This document shows positions 35,501 to 50,640 of a DNA stretch of 64,000 nt, piece after piece. The DNA is from Coriaria nepalensis. Lineage: Eukaryota > Streptophyta > Magnoliopsida > Cucurbitales > Coriariaceae. The position numbers and the translations under genes were made by a program. The stretch's first letter is position 1, and each line of letters starts with the position of its first letter. The notes beneath the pieces are model-generated. The model worked only from the letters and a program-made list of their open reading frames with translations. It did no database searches and had not been told where the DNA came from. The DNA is taken from NCBI GenBank assembly GCA_027186245.1, contig CP114481.1, positions 51,863,501-51,927,500 of the forward strand, written 5' to 3'.

Positions 35501-36930
35501 ATAACATATTTCAAAGCAATTCGAACGAATTCTATTTTTGCACTTCGAAAACAAGTTTTGTGCATAACTTGCAAATGATCAATGCAAGGAAAGTGTGCAT
35601 TAGTTTAACCTTAAAATCATTTGAATGAGTCATTTCATGTCATTAACTTATTTCAAAGCAATTCGAACGAATTCTCTTTTCGCACTTCGAAAACAAGTTT
35701 TGTGCATAACTTGCAAATGATCAATGCAAGGAATGTATGCATTCGTTTAACTTTAAAATCATTTCAATTAGTTATTTCATGTCAATATCTTATTTCAAAG
35801 TAGTTCGAACGAATTCTATTTTCATACTTCAAACAGAAATTTTGTGGATAACTTTCAAATGATCATTGCAAGGAAAGTGTGCATTAGTTTAACCTTAAAA
35901 TCATTTGAATGGGTCATATTAAGTCAATAACTTATTTCAATGCAATTCGAACGAATTCTATTTTCGCACTTCAAACGCAAGTTTTGTGCATAACTTTCAA
36001 AATTATCATTGCAAGGAAAGTGTGCTTTAGTCTTACCTAAAAATCATTTGAATGTGTCATTTCAAGTCGATAACATATTTCAAAGCAATTCGATCGAATT
36101 CTATTTTCGCACTTCGAAAACAAGTTTTGTGCATAATTTGCAAATGATCAATGCAAGGAAAGTGTGCATTAGTTTAACCTCAAAATCATTTGAATGAGTC
36201 ATATTAAAACAATAACTTATTTCAATGCAATTCGAACGAATTCTATTTTCGCATTTCAAATGCAAGTTTTGTGCATAACTTGCGAATGATCATTGCAAGG
36301 AAAGTGTGCTTTAGTTTAACTTTAAAATCATTTGAATGAGTCGTTTCAAGTCAATAACTTATTTCAAAGCAATTCGAACGAATTCTATTTCCGCACTTCA
36401 AACACAAGTTTTGTGCATAACTTGCAAATGATCATTGCAAGGAAAGTGTGCATTAGTTTAACCTTAAAATCATTTGAATGAGTCGTTTCAAGTCGTTAAC
36501 TTATTTCAAAGCAATCCGAACGAATTCTATTTTCGCACTTCGAACACAAGTTCTGTGCATAACTTGCAAATGATCAATGCAAGGAATGTATGCATTCGTT
36601 TAACTTTAAAATCATTTCAATTAGTGATTTTAAGTCAATATCTTATTTGAAAGCAATTCGAACGAATTCTATTTTCATACTTCAAACAAAAATTTCGTGG
36701 ATAACTTTCAAATGATCATTGCAAGGAAAGTGTGCATTAGTTTAACCTTAAAATCATTTGAATGAGTCATTTCAAGTCAATAACTTATTTCAAAGCAATT
36801 TGAACAAATTCTATTTTCGCACTTCGAAAACAAGTTTTGTGCATAACTTGAAATGATCAATGCAAGGAATGTGTGCATTAGTTTAACCTTAAAATCATTT
36901 GAATGAGTCATTTCAAGTCAATAACTTATT
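29590..36930. repeat. Higher-order repeat, 4001-bp period (28 monomers)
   Basis: Blocks 29590-32930 and 33590-36930 correspond at a constant shift of about 4001 bp. Examples: GTGGATTGG at 29604/33605, GAGTAATATTAAAACAATAA at about 30630/34631, the short CATAACTTGAAATGATC unit at 32841/36842, and TTTCATGTCATTAAC near 31632/35633. Differences between copies are few, so the duplication is younger than the array as a whole. Confidence 0.88.
33541..33610. repeat. Sub-monomer duplication at the 4001-bp repeat junction
   Basis: TGATCATTGCAAGGAAA occurs twice 30 bp apart because the sequence jumps at GGAAA (33573-33577) from one unit type into ACTTTTAAATGATC of another. The unit is about 28 bp too long. 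It stands at the left border of the second 4-kb copy. Confidence 0.85.
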
Positions 36931-37429
36931 TCAAAGCAATCTGAACGAATTCTATTTTCGCACTTCAAAAACAAGTTCTGTGCATAACTTGCAAATGATC
37001 AATGCAAGGAATGTATGCATTCGTTTAACTTTAAAATCATTTGAATGAGTCATTCCAAGTCAATAACATATTTCAAAGCAATTTGACAAATTCTATTTTC
37101 GTACTTCAAACGCAAGTTTTCTGGATAACTTTCAAATGATCATTGCAGGGAATGTGTGTGCATTAGTTTAACCTTAAAATAATTTGATTGAGTCATTTCA
37201 AGTCATTAACTTATTTCAAAGCAATCCGAACGAATTCTATTTTCGCACTTCGAAAACAAGTTTTGTGCATAACTTGCAAATGATCAATGCAAGGAATCTA
37301 TGCATTCGTTTAACTCTAAAATCATTTCAATTAGTGATTTCAAGTCAATATCTTATTTCAAAGTAGTTCGAACGAATTATATTTTCACACTTCAAACAGA
37401 AATTTCATGGATAACTTTCAAATGATCAT

Positions 37430-39530
37430 TGCAAGGAAAGTGTGCATTAGTTTAACCTCAAAATCATTTGAATGAGTCATATTAAAACAATAACTTATTT
37501 CAATGCAATTCGAACGAATTCTATTTTCGCATTTCAAATGCAAGTTTTGTGCATAACTTTCGAATGATCATTGCAAGGAAAGTGTGCTTTAGTCTAACCT
37601 TAAAATCATTTTAATGAGTCATTTCAAGTGAATAACATATTTCAGCGCAATTCGAACGAATTATATTTTCGCACTTCAAACACATGGTTTGTGCATAACT
37701 TGCAAATGATCATTGCAAGGAAAGTGTGCATTAGTTTAACCTTAAAATCATTTGAATGAGTCATTTCAAGTCATTAACTTATTTCAAAGCAATTCGAACG
37801 AATTCTATTTTCGCACTTCGGGAACAAGTTTTGTGCAAAACCTGCAAATGATTAATGCAAGGAATGTATGCATTCGTTTAACTCTAAAATCATTTCAATT
37901 AGTGATTTCAAGTCAATATCTTATTTCAAAGTAGTTCGAACGAATTCCATTTTCACACTTCAAACAGAAATTTCATGGATAACTTTCAAATGATCATTGC
38001 AAGGAAAGTGTGCATTAGTTTAACCTCAAAATCATTTGAATGAGTCATATTAAAACAATAACTTATTTCAATGCAATTCGAACGAATTCTATTTTCGCAT
38101 TTCAAATGCAAGTTTTGTGCATAACTTTCGAATGATCATTGCAAGGAAAGTGTGCTTTAGTCTAATCTTAAAATCATTTTAATGAGTCATTTCAAGTGAA
38201 TAACATATTTCAGCGCAATTCGAACGAATTATATTTTCGCACTTCAAACACATGGTTTGTGCATAACTTGCAAATGATCATTGCAAGGAAAGTGTGCATT
38301 AGTTTAACCTTAAAATCATTTGAATGAGTCATTCCAAGTCAATAACTTATCTCAAAGCAATTCGAACAAATTCTATTTTCGCACTTCGAAAACAAGTTTT
38401 GTGCATAACTTGCAAATGATCAATGCAAGGAAAGTGTGCATTAGTTTAACGTTAAAATCATTTGAATGTGTCATTTCAAGTCATTAACTTATTTCAAAGC
38501 AATTCGAACGAATTCTATTTTCGCACTTCGGAAACAAGTTTTGTGCACAACTTGCAAATGATCAATGCAAGGAATGTATGCATTCGTTTAACTTTAAATT
38601 CATTTCAATTAGTGATTTCAAGTCAATATCTTATTTGAAAGCAGTTCGAACGAATTCTATTTTCATACTTCAAACAAAAATTTCGTGGATAACTTGCAAA
38701 TGATCATTGCAAGGAAAGTGTGCATTAGTTTAACCTTAAAATCATTTGAATAAGTCACATATTAAGTCAATAACTTATTTCAATGCAATTCGAACGAATT
38801 CTATTTTCGCATTTCAAATGCAAGTTTTGTGCATAACTTTCGAATGATCATTGCAAGGAAAGTGTGCTTTAGTCTAACCTTAAAATCATTTTAATGAGTC
38901 ATTTCAAGTCAATAACTTATTTCAGCGCAATTCGAACGAATTATATTTTCGCACTTCAAACACATGGTTTGTGCATAACTTGCAAATGATCATTGCAAGG
39001 AAAGTGTGCATTAGTTTAACCTTAAAATCATTTGAATGAGTCATTCCAAGTCAATAACTTATCTCAAAGCAATTCGAACAAATTCTATTTTCGCACTTCG
39101 AAAACAAGTTTTGTGCATAACTTGCAAATGATCAATGCAAGGAAAGTGTGCATTAGTTTAACGTTAAAATCATTTGAATGAGTCATTTCAAGTCATTAAC
39201 TTATTTCAAAGCAATTCGAACGAATTCTATTTTCGCACTTCGGAAACAAGTTTTGTGCACAACTTGCAAATGATCAATGCAAGGAATGTATGCATTCGTT
39301 TAACTTTAAATTCATTTCAATTAGTGATTTCAAGTCAATATCTTATTTGAAAGCAGTTCGAACGAATTCTATTTTCATACTTCAAACAAAAATTTCGTGG
39401 ATAACTTGCAAATGATCATTGCAAGGAAAGTGTGCATTAGTTTAACCTTAAAATCATTTGAATAAGTCACATATTAAGTCAATAACTTATTTCAATGCAA
39501 TTCGAATGAATTCTATTTTCGCACTTCAAA
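37430..39530. repeat. Local tandem duplications of 568 bp (4 monomers) and 712 bp (5 monomers)
   Basis: TGCATTAGTTTAACCTCAAA followed by ATTAAAACAATAA occurs at 37443 and 38011 (shift 568). AACGTTAAAATC with GGAAACAAGTTTTGTGCACA occurs at 38451 and 39163 (shift 712). The same monomer variants are also shared with the 4001-bp blocks to the left. Confidence 0.85.
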
Positions 39531-42500
39531 CGCAAGTATTGTGCATAACTTTCAAATGATCATTGCAAGGAATGTGTGCTTTAGTCTAGCCTTAAAATCA
39601 TTTGAATGAGTCATTTCAAGTCAATAACATATTTCAAAGCAATTCGAACGAATTCTATTTTTGCATTTCGAAAACAAGTTTTGTGCATAACTTGCAAATG
39701 ATCAATGCAAGGAAAGTGTGCATTAGTTTAACCTTAAAATCATTTGAATGAGTCATTTCATGTCATTAACTTATTTCAAAGCAATTCGAACGAATTCTCT
39801 TTTCGCACTTCGAAAACAAGTTTTGTGCATCACTTGCAAAATGATCAATGCACGGAATGTATGCATTCGTTTAACCTTAAAATCATTTGAATAAGTCATA
39901 TTAAGTCAATAACTTATTTCAATGCAATTCGAATGAATTCTATTTTCACACTTCAAACGCAAGTATTGTGCATAACTTTCAAATGATCGTTGCAAGGAAA
40001 TTGTGCTTTAGTCTAACCTTAAAATCTTTTGAATGAGTCATTTCAAGTCAATAACATATTTCAACGCAATTCGAACGAATTCTATTTTCGCACTTCGAAC
40101 ACAAGGTTTGTGCATAACTTTCAAATGATCATTGCAAAGAAAGTGTGCTTTGGTCTAACTTTAAAATCATTTGAATGTGTCATTTCAAATCAATAACATA
40201 TTTCAAAGCAATTCGAACGAATTCTATTTTCGCACTTTGGAAACAAGTTTTGGGCATAACTTGCATATGATTAATGCAATGAAAGTGTGCATTAGTTTAA
40301 CCTTAAAATCATTTGAATGAGTCATTTCAAGTCATTAACTTATTTCAAAGCAATTCGAACGAATTCTATTTTCGCACTTCGAAAACAAGTTTTGTGCATA
40401 ACTTGCAAATGATCAATGCAAGGAAAGTGTGCATTAGTTTAACCTTAAAATCATTTGAATGAGTCATTTCAATTCATTAACTTATTTCAAAGCAATTCGA
40501 ACAAATTCTATTTTCTCACTTCGAAAACAAGTTTTGTGCATAACTTGCAAATGATCAATGCAAGGAATGTATGCATTCGTTTAACTTTAAAATCATTTCA
40601 ATTAGTGATTTCATGTCAATATCTTATTTCAAAGTACCTCGAACGAATTCTATTTTCATACTTCAAACAGAAATTTTGTAGATAACTTTCAAATGATCAT
40701 TGCAAGGAAAGTGTGCATTAGTTTAACCTTAAAATCATTTGAATGAGACATATTAAGTCAATAACTTATTTCAATGCAATTCGAACGAATTCTATTTTCG
40801 CACTTCAAACGCAAGTTTTGTGCATAACTTTCAAAATTATCATTGCAAGGAAAGTGTGTTTTAGTCTTATCTAAAAATCATTTGAATGTGTCATATCAAG
40901 GCGATAACATATTTCAAAGCAATTCGAACGAATTCTATTTTCGCACTTCAAACACAAGTTTTGTGCATAACTTGCAAAAGATCAATGCAAGGAAAGTGTG
41001 CATTAGTTTAACCTTACAATCATTTGAATTAGTCATTCCAAGTCAATAACATATTTCAAAGCAATTCGAATGAATTCTATTTTCGCACTTCAAACACAAG
41101 TTTTGTGCATAACTTGCAAATGATCATTGCAAGGAAAGTGTGCTTTAGTTTAACCTTAAAATCATTTGAATGAGTCATTTCAAGTCAATAACTTATTTCA
41201 AAGCAATCCGAACGAATTCTATTTTCGAACTTCGGATACAAGTTTTGTGCATAACTGGGAAATGATCAATGCAAGGAATGTATGCGAATGTTTAACTTTA
41301 AAATCATTTCAATTAGTGATTTCAAGTTAGTATCTTATTTCGAAGCAGTTCGAACGAATTCTATTTTCACACTTCAAACAGAAGTTTCGTGGATAACCTT
41401 CAAATAATCATTGCAAGGAAAGTGTGCATTAGTTTAACCTTAAAATCATTTGAATGAGTCATATTAAGTCAATAACTTATTTCAATGTAATTCGAACGAA
41501 TTCAATTTTCGCACTTCAAACGCAAGTTTTGTGCATAACTTTCAAATGATGATTGCAGGGAAACTGTGCTTTAGTCTAACCTTAAAATCATTTGAATGAG
41601 TCATTTCAATTTAATAACATATTTCAAAGCAATTGGAACGAATTCTATTTTCGCACTTCGAAAACAAGTTTTGTGCATAACTTGCAAATGATCAATGCAA
41701 GGAAAGTGTGCATTAGTTTAACCTTAAAATCATTTGAATGAGTCATTTCAAGTCATTAACTTATTTCAAAGCAATTCGAACGAATTCTATTTTCGCACTT
41801 CGGGAACAAGTTTTGTGCAAAACCTGCAAATGATTAATGCAAGGAATGTATGCATTCGTTTAACTTTAAAATCATTTGAATTAGTGATTTCAAGTCAATA
41901 CCTTATTTCGAAGCAGTTCGAACGAATTCTATCTTCACACTTCAAATAGAAGTTTCGAGGATAACTTTCAAATAATCATTGCAAGGAAAGTGTGCATTAG
42001 TTTAACCTAAAAATCATTTGAATGAGTCATATTAAGTCAATAACTTATTTCAATGCAATTCGAACGAATTCTATTTTCGGACTTAAAACACATGTTTTGT
42101 GCATATCATGCAAATGATCAATGTACGAAAAAGTGTGCATTTGTTTAACCTTAAAATCTTTTCAATGAGTGATTTCAAGTCAAAACTTATTTCAAAGCAA
42201 TTCGAATGAATTCTATTTTTGCAATTGAAAAACAACTTTTGTGCATAACTTGCAAATGATACATGGAAGGAAAGTGTGCATTAGTTTAACCCTAAATTCA
42301 TTTGAATGAGTCATTTCATGTCAATAACATATTTAAAAGCAATACGAACGATATCTATTTTCACACTCCAAACAGAAGTTTCGTGCATAACTTTGAAATG
42401 ATCATTGCAAAGAAAGTGTTCATTAGTTTAACCTAAAAATCATTTGAATGAGTCACTTCAAGTCAATAACATATTTCAAAGCAATATGAGCGAATTCTAT

Positions 42501-42779
42501 TTTCGCGCTTCAAACACAAGTTTTGTGCATAACTTACAAAAGATCAATGCAAGGAAAGTGTACCTTAAAATCATTTCAATGAGTAATTTGAAGTCAATAT
42601 CTTTTTTCAAAGCAATTCGAACGAATTCTATTTTCGCACTTCAAACACAAGTTTTGTGCATAACTTTCAAATGATCAATGCAAGGAAAGTGTGCATTAGT
42701 TTAACCTTAAAATCATTTGAATGAGTCATTTCAAGTCAATAACATATTTCGAAGCAATTCGAACGAATTCTATTTTCGC

Positions 42780-45700
42780 ATTTTAAACGCAACTTTTGTG
42801 CATAACTTACAAGTGATCCTTGCAAGGAAAAGGTGTACTTGTTTAACCTTAACATCATTTCAATGTGTCATTTCAAGCTAATAACTTATTTCAAAGAAAT
42901 TTCAACGAATTATATTTTTGCACTACAAACACAACTTAAGTGCATAACGTGCAAAAGATCAATGCAAGGAGAGTCTGCATTTGCTAACCTTAAAATCATT
43001 TGAATGAGTCATTTCAAATCAATAACATAATTGAAAGCAATTCGAAAGAATTCTCCTTTCGCACTTCAAATGCAAGTTTTGTGCACAACTTTCAAAAGAT
43101 CATTGCAAAAAAAGTGTGCATTAGTTTAACCTTAAAATCATTTGAATGAGTCATATCAAGTTAATAACTTATTTCAAAGCAATTCGAAAGAATTCTATTT
43201 ATGCACAACAAACACAAGTTTAGTGCATATCTTGCAAAAGATCAATGCAAGGAGAGTCTGCATTCGTTTGACCTTAAAATCATTTGAATGAGTCATTTCA
43301 AGTCAATAACTTATTTCAAAGCAATTCAAATGAATTATATTTTCGCACTTCAAACACAACTTTTGTGCATAACTTCCAAATCATCAATAATGCATGAAGA
43401 GTCTGCATTCGTTTAACCTTAAAATCCTTTGAATGAGTCATTTCAAGTCAATAACTTATTTCAAAGCAATTCAAACGAATTATATTTTCGCACTTCAAAC
43501 ACAAGTTTTGTGCATAACTTCCAAATGATCAATGTATGGAGAGTCTCCATTCGTTTAACCTTAAAATCATTTGAATGAGTCATTTCAAGTCAATAACTTA
43601 TTTCAAAGCAATTCAAACGAATTATATTTTCGCACTTCAAACACAAGTTTCGTGCATAACTTCCAAATATTCAATGCATGGAGATTCTGCATTCGTTTAC
43701 CCTTAAAATCATTTGAATGAGTCATTTAAAGTCAATAACTTATTTCAAAGCAATTCCAACGAATTATATTTTCACACTTTAAACACAAGTTTTGTGCATA
43801 ACATTCAAATGATCATTGCAAGGAAAGTGTGCATTAGTTTAACCTTAAAATCATTTGAATGAGTCATTTCAAGTCAATAACATAATTGAAAGCAATTCGG
43901 ACGAATTCTATTTTCGCGCTTCAAACGCAAGTTTAGTGGCTAACTTTCAAATGATCATTGCAAGGAAAGTGTGCATTCATTTAACCTTAAAATCATATGA
44001 ATGAGTCATTTCAAGTCAATATCTAATTTCGAAACAATTCGAACGAATTGTATTTTCGCACTTCAAATACAAGTTTTGTGCATAACCTCCAAATGATCAA
44101 TGCATGGAGAGTCTGCATTCGTTTAACCATAAAATCATTTGAATGAGTCATTTCATGTCAATAACTTATTTCAAAGCAATTCAAACGAATTATATTTTCG
44201 CACTTCAAACACAAGTTTTGTGCATAACTTCCAAATGATTAATGCATGGAGTGTCTCCATTCGTTTAACCTTAAAATCATTTGAATGAGTCATTTCAAGT
44301 CAATAACTTATTTCAAAGCAATTCAAACGAATTATATTTTCGCACTTCAAACACAAGTTTTGTGCATAACTTCCAAATCATCAATGCATGAAGAGTCTGC
44401 ATTCGTTTAACCTTAAAATCATTTGAATGAGTCATTTCAAGTCAATAACTTATTTCAAAACAATTCAAATGAATTATACTTTCGCACTTCAAACACAAGT
44501 TTTGTGCATCACTTCCAAATGATCAATGCATCGAGAGTCTCCATTCGTTTAACCTTAAAATCATTTGAATGAGTCATTTCAAGTCAATAACTTATTTCAA
44601 AGCAATTCAAACGAATTATATTTTCTCACTTCAAACACAAGTTTTGTGTATAACTTCCAAATAATCAATGCATGGAGAGTCTGCATTCCTTTAAGCTTAA
44701 AATCATTTGAATGAGTCATTTCAAGTCAATAACTTATTTCAAAGCAATTCAAACGAATTATATTTTCGCACTTCAAACGCAAGTTTTGTGCATAACTTTC
44801 AAATGATCATTGCAAGGAAAGTGTGCTTTAGTTTAACCTTAAAATCATTTGAATGAGTCATTTCAAGTCAATAACTTATTTCGAAACAATTCAAACGAAT
44901 TATATTTTCGCACTTCAAACACAAGTTTTGTGCATAACTTCCAAATCATCAATGCATGAAGAGTCTGCATTCGTTTAACCTTAAAATCATTTGAATGAGT
45001 CATTTCAAGTCAATAACTTATTTCAAAGCAATTCAAATGAATTATATTTTCGCACTTCAAACACAAGTTTTGTGCATCACTTCCAAATGATCAATGCATG
45101 GAGAGTCTCTATTCGTTTAACCTTAAAATCATTTGAATGAGTCATTTCAAGTCAATAACATATTTCAAAGCAATTCAAACGAATTATATTTTCGTACTTC
45201 AAACACAAGTTTTGTGCATAACTTCCAAATGATCAATGCATGGAGAGTCTGCATTCGTTTAAGCTTAAAATCATTTGAGTGAGTCATTTCAAGTCAATAA
45301 CTTATTTCAAAGCAATTCCAATGAATTATATTTTCGCACTTCAAACGCAAGTTTTGTGCATAACTTTCAAATGATCATTGCAAGGAAAGTGTGCTTTAGT
45401 CTAACCTTAAAATCATTTGAATGAGTCATTTCAAGTCAATAACATAATTGAAAGCAATTCGGACGAATTCTATTTTCGCACTCCAAACGCAAGTTTTGTG
45501 CATAACTTTCAAAAGATCATTGCAAGGAAAGTGTGCATTAGTTTAACCTTAAAATCATTTGAATGAGTCATATCAAGTCAATAAGTTATTTCAAATCAAT
45601 TCGAACGAATTCTATTTTCCCACTTCAAACACAAGTTTTGTGCTTAACTTGCAAAAGATCAATGCAAGGAAAGTGTGCATTAGTTTAACCTTAAAATCAT

Positions 45701-48700
45701 ATGAATGAGTCATTTCAAGTCAATATCTAATTTCGAAACAATTCGAACGAATTGTATTTTCGCACTTCAAATACAAGTTTTGTGCATAACCTCCAAATGA
45801 TCAATGCATGGAGAGTCTGCATTCGTTTAACCTTAAAATCATTTCAATGAGTAATTTGAAGTCAATATCTTTTTTCAAAATAATTCGAACGAATTCTATT
45901 TTCGCACTTCAAACACAAGTTTTATGCATAACTTTCAAATGATCAATGCAAGGAAAGTGTGCATTAGGTTAACCTTAAAATCATTTGAATGAGTCATTTC
46001 AAGTCAATAACATATTTCAAAGCAATTCGAATGAATTCTATTTTCACACTTCAAACAGAAGTTTTGTGCAAAACTTTCGAATGATCATTGCAAGGAAAGT
46101 GTGCATTAGTTTAACCTTAAAATCATTTGAATGAGTCATTTCAGGTCAATAAAATATTTTGAAGCAATTCGAACGAATTCTATTTTCGCATTTTAAACGC
46201 AACTTTTGTGCATAACTTTCAAGTGATCCTTGCAAGGAAAATGTGTACTTGTTTAACCTTAAAATCATTTCAATGTGTCATTTCAAGTTAATAACTTATT
46301 TCAAAGAAATTCGAACGAATTCCATTTTTGCACTACAAACTTAACTTAAGTGCATAACGTGCAAAAGATCAATCCAAGGAGAGTCTGCATTTGCTGACCT
46401 TAAAATCATTTGAATGAGTCATTTCAAATCAATAACATAATTGAAAGCAATTCGAAAGAATTCTCCTTTCGCACTTCAAACGCAAGTTTTGTGCACAACT
46501 TTCAAAAGATCATTGCAAGAAAAGTGTGCATTAGTTTAACCTTAAAATCATTTGAATGAGTCATATCAAGTTAATAACTTATTTCAAAGCAATTCGAAAG
46601 AATTCTATTTATGCACAACAAACACAAGTTTAGTGCATATCTTGCAAAAGATCAATGCAAGGAGAGTCTGCATTCGTTTGACCTTAAAATCATTTGAATG
46701 AGTCATTTCAAGTCAATAACTTATTTCAAAGCAATTCAAATGAATTTTATTTTCGCACTTCAAACACAACTTTTGTGCATAACTTCCAAATCATCAATAA
46801 TGCATGAAGAGTCTGCATTCGTTTAACCTTAAAATCCTTTGAATGAGTCATTTCAAGTCAATAACTTATTTCAAAGCAATTCAAACGAATTATATTTTCG
46901 CACTTCAAACACAAGTTTTTTGCATAACTTCCAAATGATCAATGCATGGAGAGTCTCCATTCGTTTAACCTTAAAATCATTTGAATGAGTCATTTCAAGT
47001 CAATAACTTATTTCAAAGCAATTCAAACGAATTATATTTTCGCACTTCAAACACAAGTTTCGTGCATAACTTCCAAATATTCAATGCATGGAGATTCTGC
47101 ATTCGTTTACCCTTAAAATCATTTGAATGAGTCATTTAAGGTCAATAACTTATTTCAAAGCAATTCCAACGAATTATATTTTCACACTTTAAACACAAGT
47201 TTTGTGCATAACATTCAAATGATCATTGCAAGGAAAGTGTGCATTAGTTTAACCTTAAAATCATTTGAATGAGTCATTTCAAGTCAATAACATAATTGAA
47301 AGCAATTCGGACGAATTCTATTTTCGCGCTTCAAACGCAAGTTTAGTGGCTAACTTTCAAATGATCATTGCAAGGAAAGTGTGCATTCATTTAACCTTAA
47401 AATCATTTCAATGAGTCATTTCAAGTTAATAACTTATTTCAAAGCAACTCGAAAGAATTCTATTTATGCACAACAAACACCAGTATAGTGCATATCTTGC
47501 AAAAGATCAATGCAAGGAGAGTCTGCATTCGTTTAACCATAAAATCATTTGAATGAGTCATTTCATGTCAATAACTTATTTCAAAGCAATTCAAACGAAT
47601 TATATTTTCGCACTTCAAACACAAGTTTTGTGCATAACTTCCAAATGATTAATGCATGGAGTGTCTCCATTCGTTTAACCTTAAAATCATTTGAATGAGT
47701 CATTTCAAGTCAATAACTTATTTCAAAGCATTTCAAACGAATTATATTTTCGCACTTCAAACACAAGTTTTGTGCATAACTTCCAAATCATCAATGCATG
47801 AAGAGTCTGCATTCGTTTAACCTTAAAATCATTTGAATGAGTCATTTCAAGTCAATAACTTATTTCAAAACAATTCAAATGAATTATACTTTCGCACTTC
47901 AAACACAAGTTTTGTGCATCACTTCCAAATGATCAATGCATCGAGAGTCTCCATTCGTTTAACTTTAAAATCATTTGAATGAGTCATTTCAAGTCAATAA
48001 CTTATTTCAAAGCAATTCAAACGAATTATATTTTCGCTCTTCAAACACAAGTTTTGTGTATAACTTCCAAATAATCAATGCATGGAGAGTCTGCATTCCT
48101 TTAAGCTTAAAATCATTTGAGTGAGTCATTTCAAGTCAATAACTTATTTCAAAGCAATTCAAACGAATTATATTTTCGCACTTCAAACGCAAGTTTTGTG
48201 CATAACTTTCAAATGATCATTGCAAGGAAAGTGTGCTTTAGTTTAACCTTAAAATCATTTGAATGAGTCATTTCAAGTCAATAACTTATTTCGAAGCAAT
48301 TCAAACGAATTATATTTTCGCACTTCAAACACAAGTTTTGTGCATAACTTCCAAATCATCAATGCATGAAGAGTCTGCATTCGTTTAACCTTAAAATCAT
48401 TTGAATGAGTCATTTCAAGTCAATAACTTATTTCAAAGCAATTCAAATGAATTATATTTTCGCACTTCAAACACAAGTTTTGTGCAGCACTTCCAAATGA
48501 TCAATGCATGGAGAGTCTCTATTCGTTTAACCTTAAAATCATTTGAATGAGTCATTTCAAGTCAATAACATATTTCAAAGCAATTCAAACGAATTATATT
48601 TTCGCACTTCAAACACAAGTTTTGTGCATAACTTCCAAATGATCAATGCATGGAGAGTCTGCATTCGTTTAAGCTTAAAATCATTTGAGTGAGTCATTTC

Positions 48701-50640
48701 AAGTCAATAACTTATTTCAAAGCAATTCCAATGAATTATATTTTCGCACTTCAAACGCAAGTTTTGTGCATAACTTTCAAATGATCATTGCAAGGAAAGT
48801 GTGCTTTAGTCTAACCTTAAAATCATTTGAATGAGTCATTTCAAGTCAATAACATAATTGAAAGCAATTCGGACGAATTCTATTTTCGCACTCCAAACGC
48901 AAGTTTTGTGCATAACTTTCAAAAGATCATTGCAAGGAAAGTGTGCATTAGTTTAACCTTAAAATCATTTGAATGAGTCATATCAAGTCAATAAGTTATT
49001 TCAAATCAATTCGAACGAATTCTATTTTCCCACTTCAAACACAAGTTTTGTGCTTAACTTGCAAAAGATCAATGCAAGGAAAGTGTGCATTAGTTTAACC
49101 TTAAAATCATATGAATGAGTCATTTCAAGTCAATATCTAATTTCGAAACAATTCGAACGAATTGTATTTTCGCACTTCAAATACAAGTTTTGTGCATAAC
49201 TTCCAAATGATCAATGCATGAAGAGTCTGCATTCGTTTAAGCTTAAAATCATTTGAGTGAGTCATTTCAAGTCAATAACTTATTTCAAAGCAATTCCAAT
49301 GAATTATATTTTCGCACTTCAAACGCAAGTTTTGTGCATAACATTCAAATGATCATTGCAAGGAAAGTGTGCTTTAGTCTAACCTTAAAATCATTTGAAT
49401 GAGTCATTTCAAGTCAATAACATAATTGAAAGCAATTCGGACGAATTCTATTTTCGCACTCCAAACGCAAGTTTTGTGCATAACTTTCAAAAGATCATTG
49501 CAAGGAAAGTGTGCATTAGTTTAACCTTAAAATCATTTGAATGAGTCATATCAAGTCAATAAGTTATTTCAAATCAATTCGAACGAATTCTATTTTCCCA
49601 CTTCAAACACAAGTTATGTGCTTAACTTGCAAAAGATCAATGCAAGGAAAGTGTGCATTAGTTTAACCTTAAAATCATATGAATGAGTCATTTCAAGTCA
49701 ATATCTAATTTCGAAACAATTCGAACGAATTGTATTTTCACACTTCAAATACAAGTTTTGTGCATAACTTCCAAATGATCAATACATGGATAGTCTGCAT
49801 TCGTTTAACCTTAAAATCATTTCAATGAGTAATTTGAAGTCAATATCTTTTTTCAAAATAATTCGAACGAATTCTATTTTCGCACTTCAAACACAAGTTT
49901 TATGCATAACTTTCAAATGATCAATGCAAGGAAAGTGTGCATTAGGTTAACCTTAAAATCATTTGAATGAGTCATTTCAAGTCAATAACATATTTCAAAG
50001 CAATTCGAATGAATTCTATTTTCACACTTCAAACAGAAGTTTTGTGCAAAACTTTCGAATGATCATTGCAAGGAAAGTGTGCATTAGTTTAACCTTAAAA
50101 TCATTTGAATGAGTCATTTCAGGTCAATAAAATATTTTGAAGTAATTCGAACGAATTCTATTTTCGCATTTTAAACGCAACTTTTGTGCATAACTTTCAA
50201 GTGATCCTTGCAAGGAAAATGTGTACTTGTTTAACCTTAAAATCATTTCAATGTGTCATTTCAAGTTAATAACTTATTTCAAAGAAATTCGAACGAATTC
50301 CATTTTTGCACTACAAACTTAACTTAAGTGCATAACGTGCAAAAGATCAATGCAAGGAGAGTCTGCATTTGCTGACCTTAAAATCATTTGAATGAGTCAT
50401 TTCAAATCAATAACATAATTGAAAGCAATTCGAAAGAATTCTCCTTTCGCACTTCAAACGCAAGTTTTGTGCACAACTTTCAAAAGATCATTGCAAGAAA
50501 AGTGTGCATTAGTTTAACCTTAAAATCATTTGAATGAGTCATATCAAGTTAATAACTTATTTCAAAGCAATTCGAAAGAATTCTATTTATGCACAACAAA
50601 CACAAGTTTAGTGCATATCTTGCAAAAGATCAATGCATGA
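42780..50640. repeat. Higher-order repeat, 3410- and 3978-bp periods (24 and 28 monomers)
   Basis: The marker GATCCTTGCAAGGAAA with GTGTACTTG occurs at about 42831, 46241 and 50219, giving shifts of 3410 and about 3978 bp. TCATCAATAATGCATGAAG is at 43381 and 46791. The second period is longer by 568 bp, since the block with CAATTCCAATGAATTATA is present once in period one (about 45312) and twice in period two (about 48722 and 49290). Many units here carry GAATTATATTTT instead of the EcoRI site. Confidence 0.88.
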
